The notes: generated by a model from the letters alone, not told the origin. 64,000 nt of DNA from Epiperipatus broadwayi (GCA_028023455.1 JAQFVV010012546.1:1009501-1073500); one strand, 5' to 3'. Positions 48,214-61,866 are shown, counted from the first letter of the stretch. A program made the numbers and translations.

Positions 48214-50548
48214 AGCAGTATATGAATACAATCTGTGTAGATGGATATTACTCAAATGTCATACATTATGTTCACTATTAAGATCAAATATTCCTTACAA
48301 AAATATATTTTATTCATAATTCAATGTAAAAACAAATAATTTTTCTTATTATCAAGGTTAATTTACACCTTGCTAAACTCTTAATGTTTAGCACATGATA
48401 AAAAAATCATTGATATTGAGTGCTTATAGCTTATGATAAATTACAAATTCTTTGCATTTCATAACTTTTAAAAGAATGTCATGTAATATGATTAATACAT
48501 GATTGTAAACAAAGATGTAATATTCTTTAAAAAAAATTCTATATTCATAATGAATAAAAAATTTTGAGGATAATATGGAAAATAAATCTTCACTTAGGTT
48601 TTCAATATTCATGAATCTAGATGGTAGCACTTTACAATCAAACTAATTATATATGTATACATTATTTTTAATGCCTGCTTTTTATTCTGTGTTCAATCTC
48701 CCCTCTTATACTTGCTAAAAATCATATATTTAACTGGACCATTATTATTATTTTTAAAAAATAAATGAATAAGATGATTTGAAAAATTAAAATAATAATA
48801 TAAAAGTAATTAAACATTTACATAACTTGGATTACCATAATGTACACTCCCATATCATTATATTTTTATTTATTTATTTAGTTGCTAATATATATAAAAT
48901 ATTCTGCAATAGATGACATGAAATTTCTAGAATCATTTATATGTTTATGAGAAAACAGGATATATTTTTCACTCAAGGATTGAAATCCTTTTTTTTCTGT
49001 TATATTGTATACTTTGAAATATTTGTATTTTTTCCTTCTATACTTAAAAGCAACATATAAATATAAATCTATTAAAAAATATGATTGTGTAAAGTGAGAT
49101 ATGATAAAAATGATGACTATTGCAATTAAATTATTCTAAGTAATTATGTAATGAATAAAATGAATTTAATTTTTTATAAAGTAACCATATAAATTTGATT
49201 TGATTTATCAGCTAGATTTTTATGATTTTGTATTCATCATTTTTATTTTAAATATATACAAAAACAATTCCATAATTTTGTTTAAATCTTAAGAAAACAA
49301 AGTGTTCTTAATAAAAAAAAAAAGATAAAATAAATTTGTTTCCACAATTGTTCATTGAAAAAGTTAATGGAAATGGTCTGTCCACTAATTTAATATGATA
49401 ATAAAGGAAAATTTTCATATCAGTTTGGAAGATAGAATAGGTATTACTAATCATAAGTTATTTATTAGAGTAGTATCTGATAGATGTATAGTTTCAAAAT
49501 TGTGTTCTCATTATTAAAATTTATATATATATACTATAGTAATTTTTACTTCATATATAAGAAAATGAATATTTTTTAAATAGCTTATTATATGATGTAA
49601 ATGTCTCTCCAACATACTTTTATAGGGAAGCAGTAGAGCAGAAATACCAGATTACCAATGTGATAGGTGATGAAAATTCTTACTTTTCTTGTTTTTTTTT
49701 TCTAGATAAAAAAAATAATATTTGACCAATATTTGATCTTTAACTCCATTGGTCATGAATTATATACATTAAAAAAATACTAAGCTTATTTTCAATCTAA
49801 AAAATGATATTTAAGTTTTATCTTATTTTTACAATTCAGTAATGGCAGGCTGATATAATAATCACTATTTTATGAAGGCATACAACATATACTCATATAT
49901 ATAGAGACAGAAAAATATAATTTTAATTTTTTTAAAATATTTAAAAATGTTATTGTGTTCTTATCTATTTTACTTTACAAACTGCATTTTTTTTTAGGTT
50001 TTATAGTCTTTAATACCATAAATTATCTTTATTTTGTTTACATTTTATAAATTCCATAGAAATTTAGTTACTTTAACAAAACAGAGAAGAAAAAATATTA
50101 AATGTAAAAACAATAAATAAATATATATATGAAAAATAAATGTATAGAATTATTATTTTTAAACCTATTAATTTTTATTTTATATGTATAAATACATATT
50201 CATTTTAGTGCTAGTTATAAATTTCAAAAGCGAAACAATCTACATTTCTTTTAACATACCATTATCATGAGCATTAGCAGTGGTAATTATTCAATCTCAC
50301 TTTTCTTTAGACCTTTTTATATAATATAAATGTAATATATAACTCTAGAATAGTTGTTGTTAACATATTCCATTTCAGATATTACTGCAAGCTGGTGCTT
50401 TCTATTTAAATATATGTATTTTCTCCTAGAACTTTTTAGAAAATGGAATTTACACAAATTCAATACAAATCATATAATTCAAGAATCACTGGGAAACAAT
50501 CTAAAAAAATTTAAAATCCTTCTATTTGAGATCAATAATTCAAAACAA
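47726..50548. other. AT-rich sequence, no gene
   Basis: About 2.8 kb, very AT-rich. It includes a (TA)14 run at 48181-48209. No protein-like frame. Confidence 0.45.
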
Positions 50549-51163
50549 CAAGCACTAACCAGTGGTCTGTGACCACTAGTGGTCTGGTAGAAGAGTTTGG
50601 TGGTCCACAGAAAAATCTGAACATTATTTGCATTTTTAATGTTTTTAGTAATAAAACAAAAATAATATTCAAAGAAATTCTTATATACTGAATGACAATT
50701 TTTGCATTTATGTTGCACTAGATTTGTGAAATCTACTAGAGAGAGTGGAACAAGGGAGATGCAATAATACTGAAGCAACTATTGTTGCAGCTTGAAATAA
50801 ATAAATATGGATCTTTTTCTTGCAGTAACATCATTGGAGCCAAAAATCCATAAACTTATTTCAAACAAGCAGGAATAAATATCATACTAAAACTGTGTAA
50901 TACTTAAATAAGCTTCAATTATTTTATAACAATTAAACTAACTTTAAAAATTTTGTACAATTAAATAACCTTTAAGCATTTAGCTATGAATAAATAAGCA
51001 TGTATAATTCTGTTATATTAAATAGATGCATTTTATATTAATAAAATGGAAGTTCTCTGACAAATGTATTTTTTTATATAAAAAACAGCTCCTATTAATG
51101 GTCTATAAGGTTTAAAATTATAAATTTAGTGATGCACAAGGTCCAAAAAATTGGCAACTATTG
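50549..51163. mobile_element. Decayed hAT-like element
   Basis: The left end (CCAGTGGTCTGTGACCACTA, then GGTGGTCCACAGA) and the right end (GGTCTATAAGG, CACAAGGTCC, TTGGCAACTATTG) carry the repeated TGGTCC-type subterminal motifs common in hAT elements. The terminal repeats are degenerate and no 8-bp duplication is clear. The interior is AT-rich without transposase. Confidence 0.55.
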
Positions 51164-52240
51164 ACTTAAAATACACATATAGTTGTGCAAAAAGTATTAA
51201 AATTATACTTGTCTCCTAAAATCATATTATTCTTGAAATATTTACAACACCTTCATGAGATGTTGAAAATTATTGTCTTAGAATATAAAGATATAGTTAT
51301 ATAAGAAAATTTTCATGTGGCATGTCAAGTTTTTTTTGTATTAAGATATATTCATGTTCAAATAATGCAAGAAACACATATATAATTATATAGATCTTGC
51401 CATATGAAACTTAAGTGCACACATATGTAACAAAATATCTGAATACATATATACTTGCAACATAATAGGACAATAAACTTTGTATTTTCTAAATTTTATT
51501 TTGATATTTTTAGTAATTGTGTTTTCTGCTATAGCGTAACTATGATAATTATATTAAACTTATTGGTAATTAATTAATGAGGTAAAATAAATATTATTTT
51601 TGACACTTCAAGTTTTAAATACTATAAATATTTTTATTGCAAAAACATTTTTTATATTATAATCCAAACTTTTTACACTATAAATGTGTTAGCATTGTAA
51701 AAGTATTTTTCTTAAAATTTTGGCATATTTTTGTATATTTGTAATTGCCACTAAACAAAAAGTGGGTGTAGTTTTAAAATGATTCCATAACCTACAATAA
51801 TCTGAGATTAAAAGAATGGTTGCTAAATTACATAAAATAAAAATAGTCCAGTACCATATTAAATAAGGAAAGAATAATATAGAGATAAATATATTTTATA
51901 CAAATTGAAATAATCAAATTTATATATATATATATTATTGTAACGATATACATATATGCCATTACATAGCTTTCAAATAAATGAAAGAAAAAAAAGATTG
52001 ATAAATAATATAAGAGTTAATAATTTTATTTTATATATATATAATTGCACAGATGGTAAATTATTAAATAATTACTTAAAAGTAAGTTAAAGTAAAAAAA
52101 AAAAAACATCTAAAGATAAAAGATTATTTTTTTAAAGGAATGAAAAGGAAAATAATAAAAACTTAATTATTTTCTATTCAAAAATTGTTTAAATCTTATA
52201 ACTGAAACACAGTCTTATTATATACATGTGTCTATATATG
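51164..52240. other. AT-rich spacer
   Basis: Nothing recognised apart from short TA and A runs. Confidence 0.4.
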
Positions 52241-52412
52241 TAATATATAGGGTATATGAGCACAGACTTTTAGATAACCCATCACTCTCCATTCTATCTA
52301 ATAACACTGATACACTCAAGCACATATATGCTGAAAAAATAAATAATCACCAATATTTGTATTTCATGCTAAACCAGCAATCATCAATTGGTCCAGATTA
52401 TCATCTGCCACA
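52241..52412 (-). repeat. Dispersed repeat Rep-A, 3' half, minus orientation
   Basis: Close match to 9061-9230 (GTATATGAGCACAGACTTTT and onward). Faces the other part at 52532-52836 in opposite orientation. The open frame 52228-52434 is simply a reading of this repeat. Confidence 0.85.
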
Positions 52413-52531
52413 GTTTTGTAAGAAAATCAAATAAAATTCTAATAATTTTAATAAACGTGCCAATAAATCATGGGTATTAAATATGTAGTGTTTTTGAAAA
52501 TAACATATTCATGGATGAACTAATTACATTG

Positions 52532-52836
52532 TAGAGATGTCTGCCCATCCTTGCATATGTATTAAATGGATTATGTCCTGTACATGTGGGGTTCAGATTG
52601 ACCCTAGGTCAACATGGGTGTGACAAGAATCTCGGCCTCAGGGTGGCCTTCGAGCATTCCATCATCAGATTTTCAATTGGATGGATGGTTGAAGAGTTGA
52701 AGTGTGTAGTGGATTGGAGCCTGTCCTTTAAAGTATGAAGATTGTCTATCTTAATATATATCTGAGCACTTATAGTAGTATATATTTGGTGATTTTTTAT
52801 TTTTTCAGCATATGTGTGCTTGAGTGTATCAGTGTT
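52532..52836 (+). repeat. Dispersed repeat Rep-A, plus orientation, internally deleted
   Basis: Matches 23451-23690 closely and then the end of the element (TTTTCAGCATATGTGTGC). It lacks the middle part. Together with 52241-52412 it forms an inverted arrangement. Confidence 0.85.
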
Positions 52837-54438
52837 TAAATCTTAGTAGAATGGAAATGACTTATTTAAATGAAATGTTACAATAGCAAACAGGCCCTTG
52901 GGCACTTAACCAATGATAAGACAAATAAGAGATCAATTAAAAATTCCTAGTAATAAAATCTGGTGTTCCCGCTCAAAAGTGAACTGCCCAATAAACAATG
53001 CAAATGAACACACGGTCCACAGAGAAAATTCTTATCACCAATAAGATCATCATGAAGCCAGGCAAGATTGATCCTGAAATTTGGTGATTCAAAAGGATAT
53101 AAAAAAAGAAAACTTTTGCTAGGTGGAGTTTTTTTTTTTTTTTTGAATGTTTGTGATGATTTTATGTTTTTTATTTAAACATATGTATTTGTATATTGTG
53201 GACCTCCAAAATTACTTTGTGTTTCCCATTTTTTACACCAACTGAGGCTGGCCAACAACATTCTCATCTTCAACAAAAACAATATTGATATGACCATTGA
53301 ATGAAAGTGAGTGATGCATCAAAAATTGCAAAGATGGACTTCAATAATCCATTGCTAGGAAAATATGAACTTTTGTAGTAAATAAGATACAAACTTTAAT
53401 TATCTAAAAATAAAAACTTTTCAAATACTTAATCTAAACAGTACCTAACTCATAAAGTCTCTTATCTGATTAAGCAGAAATTTAAATTATTTGTTATCTA
53501 TTTTTATATATATATTTGGTATTATTATTATTTCCATTCTTGTAAATTTCTTTTTAATTAATAATGTAAAATGGGCATAAATGATTGCATAGATTCATAA
53601 GATTATGTTAGTTTAAGGTATGTTAATTTTGGGCTAATTGTTTTGTAGTTGAATTGGTGCAAGTGGAGGGATGTATGGGTGTTTTATGTCAATGTAATGT
53701 GGGGAAGTGCATTGGATTTTCATTCTCTTGTGCTGCATTAGCATACATGGCATAGTACCCATGTGAATGCATGGCCCAAAGGTGTAGCCATCCTGTTTCC
53801 AATGATCTTCCTGTACTGGATGAGGATTATTATTTATCTAATTATATCATGCTACAGATGCTCCTTTCTGTCAGCATGTTTTTTATTCTAACATCCTCAT
53901 TTTGCATTGATCACATCAGTATATTAGTAAGCGCTGTTGGGTTGGACATGAACTTTTAGCCTAAGGTTAACAGTGTGGCATTAGTTAAAAGCATATTCTA
54001 TGTAGCATATTTACACTTAGTAAATATTAAAATTGTGTTAAATCTATTAAATGCATCCATCTATACATATACATATAGTTAATCATTAACTCAGTTTCAG
54101 AATTGTTTTCTTTTAATTTGTGTGTACGTTGTGTGTACGTTACAATAAAAATGTTTTGTTTAATTAAGTTTTGGCAGTAACTTATTTTTTTATATTAATG
54201 AAGTTTTTTTTTTAAATCAATAAAATTTTAAATATACAGGATGATTTTATAAGCTCAGCTCTTTGAGAGTTGGTAACTGGAGCCTTTGGTTAAAAAAAAG
54301 TGTATCCTCACCCATATGTATCTGCCGCCTTTATAAATTTTTCAGGTTTGAATAGCCTGGTGGCACTTTGGCATGGAAGATAGGGTTGTGAAGTTGAATT
54401 GTACTGTTATAATATATATATAGTAATGGTTACATTTG
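52837..54438. other. Mixed AT-rich sequence
   Basis: Patches at 52880-53120 and 53590-53960 are less AT-rich. The open frame 53771-53959 (62 codons) has no recognised domain. A single RT-like string near 53236-53280 was considered and rejected. Confidence 0.35.
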
Positions 54439-54550
54439 TACATTCACATAACAAAACGCAGAGTCCAGGTAAAGTACACTAAAGCTGACCGGAATGGGAT
54501 TGGGAGATCCCATATTCAACCAAGCTTCAACCCAATGACCAGAGCTCTGT
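54439..54550 (+). repeat. Dispersed repeat, copy related to 15449-15565
   Basis: ACATTCACATAAC, GAGTCCAGGTAAAG, CTGACCGGAA and GGGAGATCCCATATTCAACC in the same order as at 15.4 kb. Class unknown. Confidence 0.6.
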
Positions 54551-57180
54551 GGTTTAACATTTTATGAGTGGCATTTCTGAGGTTAAACATGGGCTTTAAT
54601 TTGATTTGTGAGCCGGCTCAAACAGAGTTGTGAGACCCAAAACTTAACCCTACAAACATTACCCAACTCGATCAATAAACTTAACAATATTAAACTTAAG
54701 GCAAAATCAATAATTAATTCTAATGCATATCAAACTTACATATAAACAATAACAATTTAATTTGAATAAAATAAATGATAAAAAATACAAGATAAATAAA
54801 TTATAAATAATAGTAATAATTAGTAAAATTGAAAAAATAAACTATAGAAAGATGTATGTACAATTGGAAAGCAACACATATATAAGTAAGATCTAATGCA
54901 TTCAGGAATTAGGCAGTGGAATGAGTGCTTAAGTGTTACAGTGTGCAATCTCACTACAAGGTGTTTATTAACTTTGTGCATGGTGAATAAGTCATGCATA
55001 TGGAAATTAATATACCAAATGCTATTTCTGTATCATGGTTTGTGAACTGTTGAGTGATTATACTGACCACAGATATACAAACTAAATACAGAGTTAATAC
55101 AGCTGATGCTAACCTAAATTAGCTAATATTTAAGCATAATAATAAAGCTTGAGAACAATGCAGACTTAAGTCTATCAATCAGAGGTTCTCATGGTTTCAG
55201 GCAAAGCACTGAATACACATCCTACAAAAGAAGAATTGACTGAACTAGCATTACATGTATTTGCTATAGGCACATGCTAAATATTAATAAAGATACTGTG
55301 GTTCACAGGATTTCACAGCTTATATTTGTGGTATCTTGAGACCAAATAGCTTGCTAATAATGAACATTCTGAGATTGGAACTCAGGCTTAATTTAAAAAG
55401 TGTCTGAGTTCTCATGCCCCAGTTCTTTAAGAGTTAGTCTTACCCAAACAATATGCTTCCTGGGTGTGACTTGATGTCCACCATGAAGAGAATAGCTGAA
55501 TAAATTAGGACAGCCTCCACCATGAGACCATTAAAAGATAGGAAGACATTAAAGTGTGAATAGATATGCATAAGGCAAATTGACAGATATGTCAAACTTA
55601 AACTAATGGTGTCTTGAGAAAATAGCTAATATCTGCACTGCCAATGAAAGCCAGTTCATGAAATTAAGCATTTAATTATAATGCCACAATAAAAGGGATA
55701 AATTAATATTAATAATCTACAACATTAATCTTTACAGAAAGGGAAGAAAGGTATGGGGGGGGGAGTTAAATTAACAATAAGCTATAAAATATACTGTAAT
55801 ATCATATTTATTTGGCTAGACTTTAACTGTCAGATAATGAATTCTCAAAATCATAACATAACTATAATCTTGCAAACCATTATAACTATTTAATAATACA
55901 AATCTAAACTAATTTATAACATAATATCTGTTACAAGGCAATCAGATATTATTGCTAAAACTTAATATAATTTTGAAACAGTGAGTTCAGTTAAGCTAAA
56001 TAAGCTTTATTAATATTTATTAAGTCAAACATATAGATTAGAATAACTTAAATACAGAATTATTAGAATTAAATACACTCACTGCTTCAAGATATATTTG
56101 GCGTATTATCACATGTAGAATAAAAATGAAAGTTTATGGACTAAAATTCAGAAAGTAGCATAGGAATCATTGCATGTGAAAATAAAAGATAGTCTTTTTT
56201 AAGTAACAAATTATATGTAGTATGAGAGATTTTACATATTTAAGTTTACAAAGGATGAGAAATGGTTTTACTTTTAATTTAGATAAGGTTTTAGAAATTA
56301 GCTTCGGACACTCATTTAAATTTAGGAATTGCTATAGTTTTTAAAGTTAAAGTTCATTTTTAGAGCTTCTTAAGCACAGCTTATCTGATGACATTCTTGG
56401 TGACGAGTTCAGTACTTGTTCTCAGATTAGACAGTATTCTTCCAGTTGAGTCTTAGTGCAGAAAATTATTAACAAGAACATCTTCCATCAGCTATGACCA
56501 CTTTGATACATAGGATGGAAATCCCTGTTCTCCAGGCTTGGAAAACAGCAAATTCTGCTTACACTACTCAGCCATATTAGAGTTTAAACTGATGTGAAAT
56601 ATGTTAGCTAACACTTCCTAAATTTTAGAGTCATTTTTAGCATAGAAAAACCTAGCCTACTTGTTCTCACTCAAAACCATGATATAATTTTTAATAACAA
56701 ATTTTCTCTTGTGAGCTAAGCAATTAAGACCTTTAAGATTTTATAATTTAAATTACCAAAATAACTTTTCTCTTTTGTATTTTCTCCAGAACAGGATGTT
56801 TTGTATGATTCAATCATTTATCTTTTATTAATATTTTAGCCATAGTCATGGTTGGCTAAATCTTATTTACAACTTGAGATATATTCTTGACAAACATTTA
56901 ATGTCTAAACATATTTTAGATTTAATCATCACAATAAGATAAAACAGGTGTGCATTGCATGATTTTATTTACATGTAATTTTAAATCAACTTAGGAAAAT
57001 ATATTAAATGATCTAACAAGAAGACACTACATATGTATCATGGTGGTATGTGGAATACAAATATATACATGCAAATTAAGCATATTAAAATACAATTTTT
57101 AAAACAAATATAAATTATAATTTTAAAATATATATTAATTTTAAATAATTACTCTTGTAATTTCACTATATCCATTAGAT
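54551..57180. other. Long non-coding stretch of moderately higher G+C
   Basis: Noticeably less repetitive and less T-rich than the surroundings, but without any frame over 60 codons. It may be an old, heavily mutated transposon or single-copy intergenic DNA. I see nothing to decide. Confidence 0.35.
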
Positions 57181-57196
57181 TACAAACAGATGTTCG

Positions 57197-57374
57197 CATA
57201 TATATATATATATATATATGGCTATACCTGTACAACTTTTTAGGCATCTTTCAGGGTTAAAACCTGGTACAGATGTAGGTTGTAGGGCTAAATGAAAACC
57301 AGTCCTCTGGTTGAAATATAATTTATTTAATTTATAAGTCTTTTTTTGTTTATATATATATATATATATATATG
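57197..57374. repeat. Two TA microsatellites around an unclassified repeat-like block
   Basis: (TA)n at about 57197-57220 and 57351-57374 bracket a balanced 130-bp block containing TTCAGGGTTAAAACCTGG, a short hairpin. The open frame through it on the minus strand reads mostly Tyr-Ile repeats from TA and is not a gene. Confidence 0.6.
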
Positions 57375-58019
57375 AACAGGTTATCAATTTATTGATTATT
57401 ATATAAGTTAGCATCGTCTAATATTAGCACAAAGAAAATTATAATATTTCAGAAGGATTAATAAGATGATTGAAAAAAGAAATGGGTTTAAAGTAAATGA
57501 TTTATATATTCATGCTTTCATTTCTAGACACTAAAGATTGGCTTATATAAGTGCATTTAAGTTTCACAAATAAGGAGCTAGTTCTTATTTTTTCAAACTT
57601 TTTATCTTGTGGCTAGGTGATAGTATCCTTGCAGTTTTAACATCACTGTTTAATTGTGCCAGTGAGGTGGATTAATTATCTTCTATATAATTACAAACTA
57701 TACACTGTGCTTTTAAATTTATTAAATATTGTTTTATATAATTATAAATAGTACATGGATGAAATGAGCAGTGAGATGTTAGTTAATGGATAGATAAATA
57801 GGCAGAAAGACTGTTATTATCCAATAAATGATTTTAAAACATTTCATCTCAAAGATATTCAAATTTATAAAAAGTATTTTTGTCAGTTTATAATTTAAAA
57901 TATTGAACTTGTTGTAAATTCTTTTGACAGAAAATAATTTATGGTGGATATGAAAAATAATTCTATGATGGTTAATGCCTCAAATGATTAAAATCAAATA
58001 CCTATAGTTAAAAAAGAAG

Positions 58020-58127
58020 TTTTTTTTTTTTCATGTGTCATAGCATGAGCTGGGAAGCGAACCCACTAACCCACGACAACTGCTTGTAAAGCAGCTGTCA
58101 CTGATCTCTTGACCACCAATGCTTGAC
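58020..58127 (-). mobile_element. tRNA-derived SINE (GGGTTAGTGGGTTC subfamily)
   Basis: Minus strand: GTCAAGCATTGGTGGTCAAG, AGATCAGTGACAGCTGC, loop TTTACAA, GGGTTAGTGGGTTCGC, then ATGCTATGACACATG and A tail. Same subfamily as 46501. Imperfect flanking repeat only. Confidence 0.88.
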
Positions 58128-58519
58128 AAAGGAGTGTTGTTATATTGTTTTTTTCCTAATGTACAATATTTGTGCTAAATTTTTTGATTGAGACTGAATA
58201 AAAAGCATTATGAACACAGATTAAATGTCAGTTTATGGACAAATCAAATAACCCATCGCCTAATTTTGTCAATTATTCATTTCATAATCTTTTTTAAAAA
58301 ATAATTTCAATGCTTTCCCAAATATTTAGTAATTAAAAACAAAAAGTAAAGGTTTTTATTTTCTCATTTAGATCATATCGAATATAAATGAGCTGCATTT
58401 GAAAGTCTAATTTTATGAACAACTTACATATGACCTAAGAAGCTATGTATGAACATTTACATTGAAATTGAAGCTTTCTATAACAATAATAATTTTATAC
58501 ATTTTCTATCATAAACCAA
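58128..58519. other. AT-rich spacer
   Basis: Nothing recognised. Confidence 0.4.
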
Positions 58520-58806
58520 TATATATATATATTACTTATAATACTTCATTCATATACACTTTAATGCAAATAATTTTCTTAAATTTCTTTATTTTCTTAC
58601 AGTTTCGACTGTCCAGCAGTCTTCATCAGAGCTATATCTTCCTTACAGTTTTAACTTTAATTAAAAATTAGAGTTAAAACTGTAAGGAAGATATAGCTCT
58701 GATGAAGACTGCTGGACAGTCAAAACTGTAAGAAAATAAAGAAATTTAATAAAATTATTTGCATTAAAGTGTATATGAATGAAGTATTATAAGTAATATA
58801 TATATG
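58520..58806. repeat. Near-perfect palindrome with a hammerhead-like motif
   Basis: Arms 58520-58663 and 58667-58806 are inverted near-copies around a few unpaired bases. Each arm contains CTGATGA, then GACTG/CAGTC as a hairpin, then GAAA (left arm, minus strand) or AAAA (right arm, plus strand). It resembles a hammerhead core but has an extra A before stem II and no stem I partner, so it is not annotated as a ribozyme. Confidence 0.85.
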
Positions 58807-60005
58807 ATTATATGAAGATATGCAAAGAAAGTAAAGGAGAAGAATAAACCAATATTCAGAAAATTTTAAAGTCAATCAATAGTATTATATAAGTTGGTTA
58901 TAAAAATAAGATTATTTGAAAAATGCTTTGATGATATTGATAAATTTAGAATTGATTTTCAGGTTATGCAGTACTTTTTAGAATTTGATGTTAGCAATAC
59001 TGAGTTAATAGAAAAGTTAGAGAATTTGCTCAACTTGAGCAGATAGAATTTTGAAACTGATATGCCTTTGTTTAATAATAGAATCAATTCTTTTAAAAAA
59101 ATATTAACCATTTTTGTTGGTCTCAATATAAATGTTATAAGGAAATGATTTGATTTAATTATTGGAAAGCTTTTACCTATATTTGAAGCAACTTGAGTAT
59201 GTAAATCTTTCTTTTCTTCTATAACTTTATAAAATCTAAATATAGATTAAGTATTTCTCATAAAAACTTAGTTACTAAATTGACATTGTGTTCAGATTTT
59301 TAAAAACATAGAATGAAGAATGAGTGAAAAATGTTTTACCTTTTTTTTAAAAATATTGATTGCATAATAAAAAGATAATATATTAGATATATTGAATTAA
59401 AATAGATATATTATTAAAATTTATTTGTCTGTTGTTGTTTTGTTTTTTTTTACATTTTAGTATGACACTAAAGTATTTAAAATTGCATATGTGATATTAT
59501 AATTATCCATATTTACTTTAATGTATATCTTATTGATTTCTAAAATGTCCAAAAATCAGTTTTATATGATTTTTTAAATTAGATTTTACAAAAAAAAAAA
59601 ATGTAATAAAAAAAACAACAATTAAAAGGCATTCTTTTAGATGACCACCATTTTAGTGGTAATTTACTCTCTATTAGATGACCCACCATATGCATGCATA
59701 CTCTACATTGTTTTACTATTATATTAAAAAATGATAAAATATTATATTTGTTTGTATGCAGCAAATGCAGATATGTATATAGCAGTTAAATTACAAACAT
59801 ACGATGATAGACAATGGCTTTTTTTATTATTATCTTTAAAGTAATTGTTGATTGTTCAGAATTTATTGACCTTTGTTGTTTTTTTTTTTTTTTTGAACTA
59901 TAATTTTATACAAGTTATTAATTAATTGCCTAAAACATTTCTAGCCTTGGCTAAGAAAATTTATTTCATATATTTATTTTACAACAGTAGTTGAGTGCAC
60001 TTTCA
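58807..60005. other. AT-rich spacer
   Basis: No recognised element. The frame 59579-59764 is not protein-like. Confidence 0.4.
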
Positions 60006-60083
60006 GTCATAAAGCCAGAATCATAACCCAGGCCAGCTGCTTGGAAGGCAACTATGCTAACCACACAGCCACCGATGCTTGAC
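60006..60083 (-). mobile_element. tRNA-derived SINE, old diverged copy
   Basis: Minus strand: GTCAAGCATCGGTGGCTGTG, then GGTTAGCATAGTTGCC, anticodon-like TTCCAAGCAG, a decayed B box (GGTTATGATTC) and TTTATGAC at the end. No A tail remains. The D arm (GTGGCTGTGTGGTTAGC) is more tRNA-like than in the others. Confidence 0.7.
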
Positions 60084-60403
60084 AGCATAAGCATTGTTTA
60101 TTGCAAATAACACCCATGTCATAAATAAAACAGAAAATTGTATCAACTCTAAGAAAAATGAAACATTTAAATAAGGAATTTAAATAATTAGCAGTTTACC
60201 TATAAATATTGCATCATATCTACTATATTATGAGTGCTATGAATTGGATTATTTAGTCGAAAGTGTTCTCATTGTTAATAAAATAAAGATACAGAATAAA
60301 CTTTTTCCTTGGCCAGCATTAAAAACATTTTAGGCAACTAACTATAAACTTAATAAGAAAAAGGATAACAACTTTGAATGTTATAAGTCTTTAATAAATT
60401 GTC

Positions 60404-60518
60404 TTTTTTTTTTCATATGTCATAGCATCGGCTGGGAGGCGAACCTGCAACATCCGTCTGCAATGAACTGCTTGCTTGCAAGGCAGCTGCACTGACCTCT
60501 TGACTAACAATGCTTAAC
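60404..60518 (-). mobile_element. tRNA-derived SINE (long-arm subfamily)
   Basis: Minus strand: GTTAAGCATTGTTAGTCAAG, AGGTCAGTGCAGCTGCC, the GCAAGCAAGCAGTTCATTGC insert, B box GGTTCGCCTCC, ATGCTATGACATATG and A tail. Confidence 0.88.
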
Positions 60519-60725
60519 TTATATTTACTTGTGTATTTTGATTAAAGAAAATTATTTATAGTATTAAATAAAATTTACTAATTAATGCATTACATTTTCT
60601 ATATAAAATACATGTTCAAATATAGTTTTATATACATTGTAACACATATTTTAAATGTAAAACTTGTATATTTTCTGTAATATAAGTCTTTTTAATAATT
60701 GCTGTTATATGAAATTATTCCATAT

Positions 60726-60738
60726 AAAATTATTATAT
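60726..60738. repeat. 13-bp target-site duplication (left) of a SINE
   Basis: AAAATTATTATAT, repeated at 60845-60857. Low-complexity sequence, so slightly less secure than the duplication at 42.3 kb. Confidence 0.75.
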
Positions 60739-60740
60739 TT

Positions 60741-60848
60741 GTCTTGCATTGGTGGTTGAGAGGTCAGCGCGACTGCCTTGCACTTGCAGGCAGTTGCCCG
60801 GGTTGTGGGTTCATGTCCCGGTCAATGCTATGACACTTAAAAAAAAAA
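60741..60848 (+). mobile_element. tRNA-derived SINE (GGCAGTTGCCCGGG subfamily)
   Basis: GTCTTGCATTGGTGGTTGAG, AGGTCAGCGCG, then ACTGCC/GGCAGT as a 6-bp stem with an 11-nt loop (TTGCACTTGCA), B box GGTTCATGTCC, CAATGCTATGACACTT and A tail. Sister of the copy at 1510. Confidence 0.9.
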
Positions 60849-60857
60849 TTATTATAT

Positions 60858-61866
60858 AAATAATATGATCTATTAGATCATAATTTTTTTTTATAAAGAT
60901 CCACTCACTCTTATTTCCTTTTGAAGATCATCAAAATATTAAAACTATTTAAATAATATACTTATCTCTCTATACACTACCCACTGAACCATATTTTATA
61001 ATTTTTGTTTTCTCTCATAAAAATACTACAACACATACTCTCAGTATGGACTTCAAATTCAGCTTGGCAATCTCATTTTCATTTGTTACTACTTTTCCAT
61101 TTTAAATGTGTTGTTACCAAAAATAAACTTATTGGCTCATGAAATAGATAAATAATTTTATATTATAAATCCTTATCTTGCTTTTTGCATGTTTATGCCA
61201 TAATTAATGTTAACATAAACAAAAATAGTTAATTAATTAAATTCTAATGTAAACTTTATTATATGTTATTTATCAATTCATTAAGAAAAACTATTGTCTG
61301 AACAATAAATTATATCTTCTTGTTCTCATGTTTAAAATCATTTCTCTCTTCACATACAATCCTGAATTTCTGATAACAAATATATGTGCATTTATTATTT
61401 CAGGATTTAAGGAACTAATATAATTTTAGGATTAAATTTTGTTTTATATAAAATATGTTGTGTAAATCTTATAGACATTTTCCTGAAGTCTTACTATAAT
61501 AAATAATTATGCTTTTAAATATTGTATTCAATAATTCAAACATTAATTTAAGACTTATTTTACTCTCAAATTAAAAATATCTTTAAAAACATTCTGAAAA
61601 TATTTTATCTACATAAAAAATTTCCAACATGTTTTCAAGACTTGAAATCATCTATTAAGATTTTATAACATTATTGTTACCCCTCCCTTTATATATAATG
61701 CCACATGTGTCATATTTAATTATTAAATATTATATATATTTATTTTTTATATTTACACTTAATATAAAATTAATATAGTTATTAATAAAAAAATCAAATG
61801 ATTTAATAATTAACTATGTAAATAAAAAAAAAAAACAAATATTAATCATCATCATATATATATATA
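60858..61866. other. AT-rich spacer before the tandem array
   Basis: About 1 kb, no gene. Ends in an ATC/TA microsatellite that directly abuts the first array unit. Confidence 0.4.

Noticed and set aside
53230-53290. RT-like string LRLANNILIFNKN
   Set aside because: It resembles an FADD box with both aspartates lost, but no upstream or downstream RT motif could be read in any frame, so it is probably chance.
57175-57414. 79-codon minus-strand open frame
   Set aside because: Mostly Tyr-Ile repeats from TA microsatellites.
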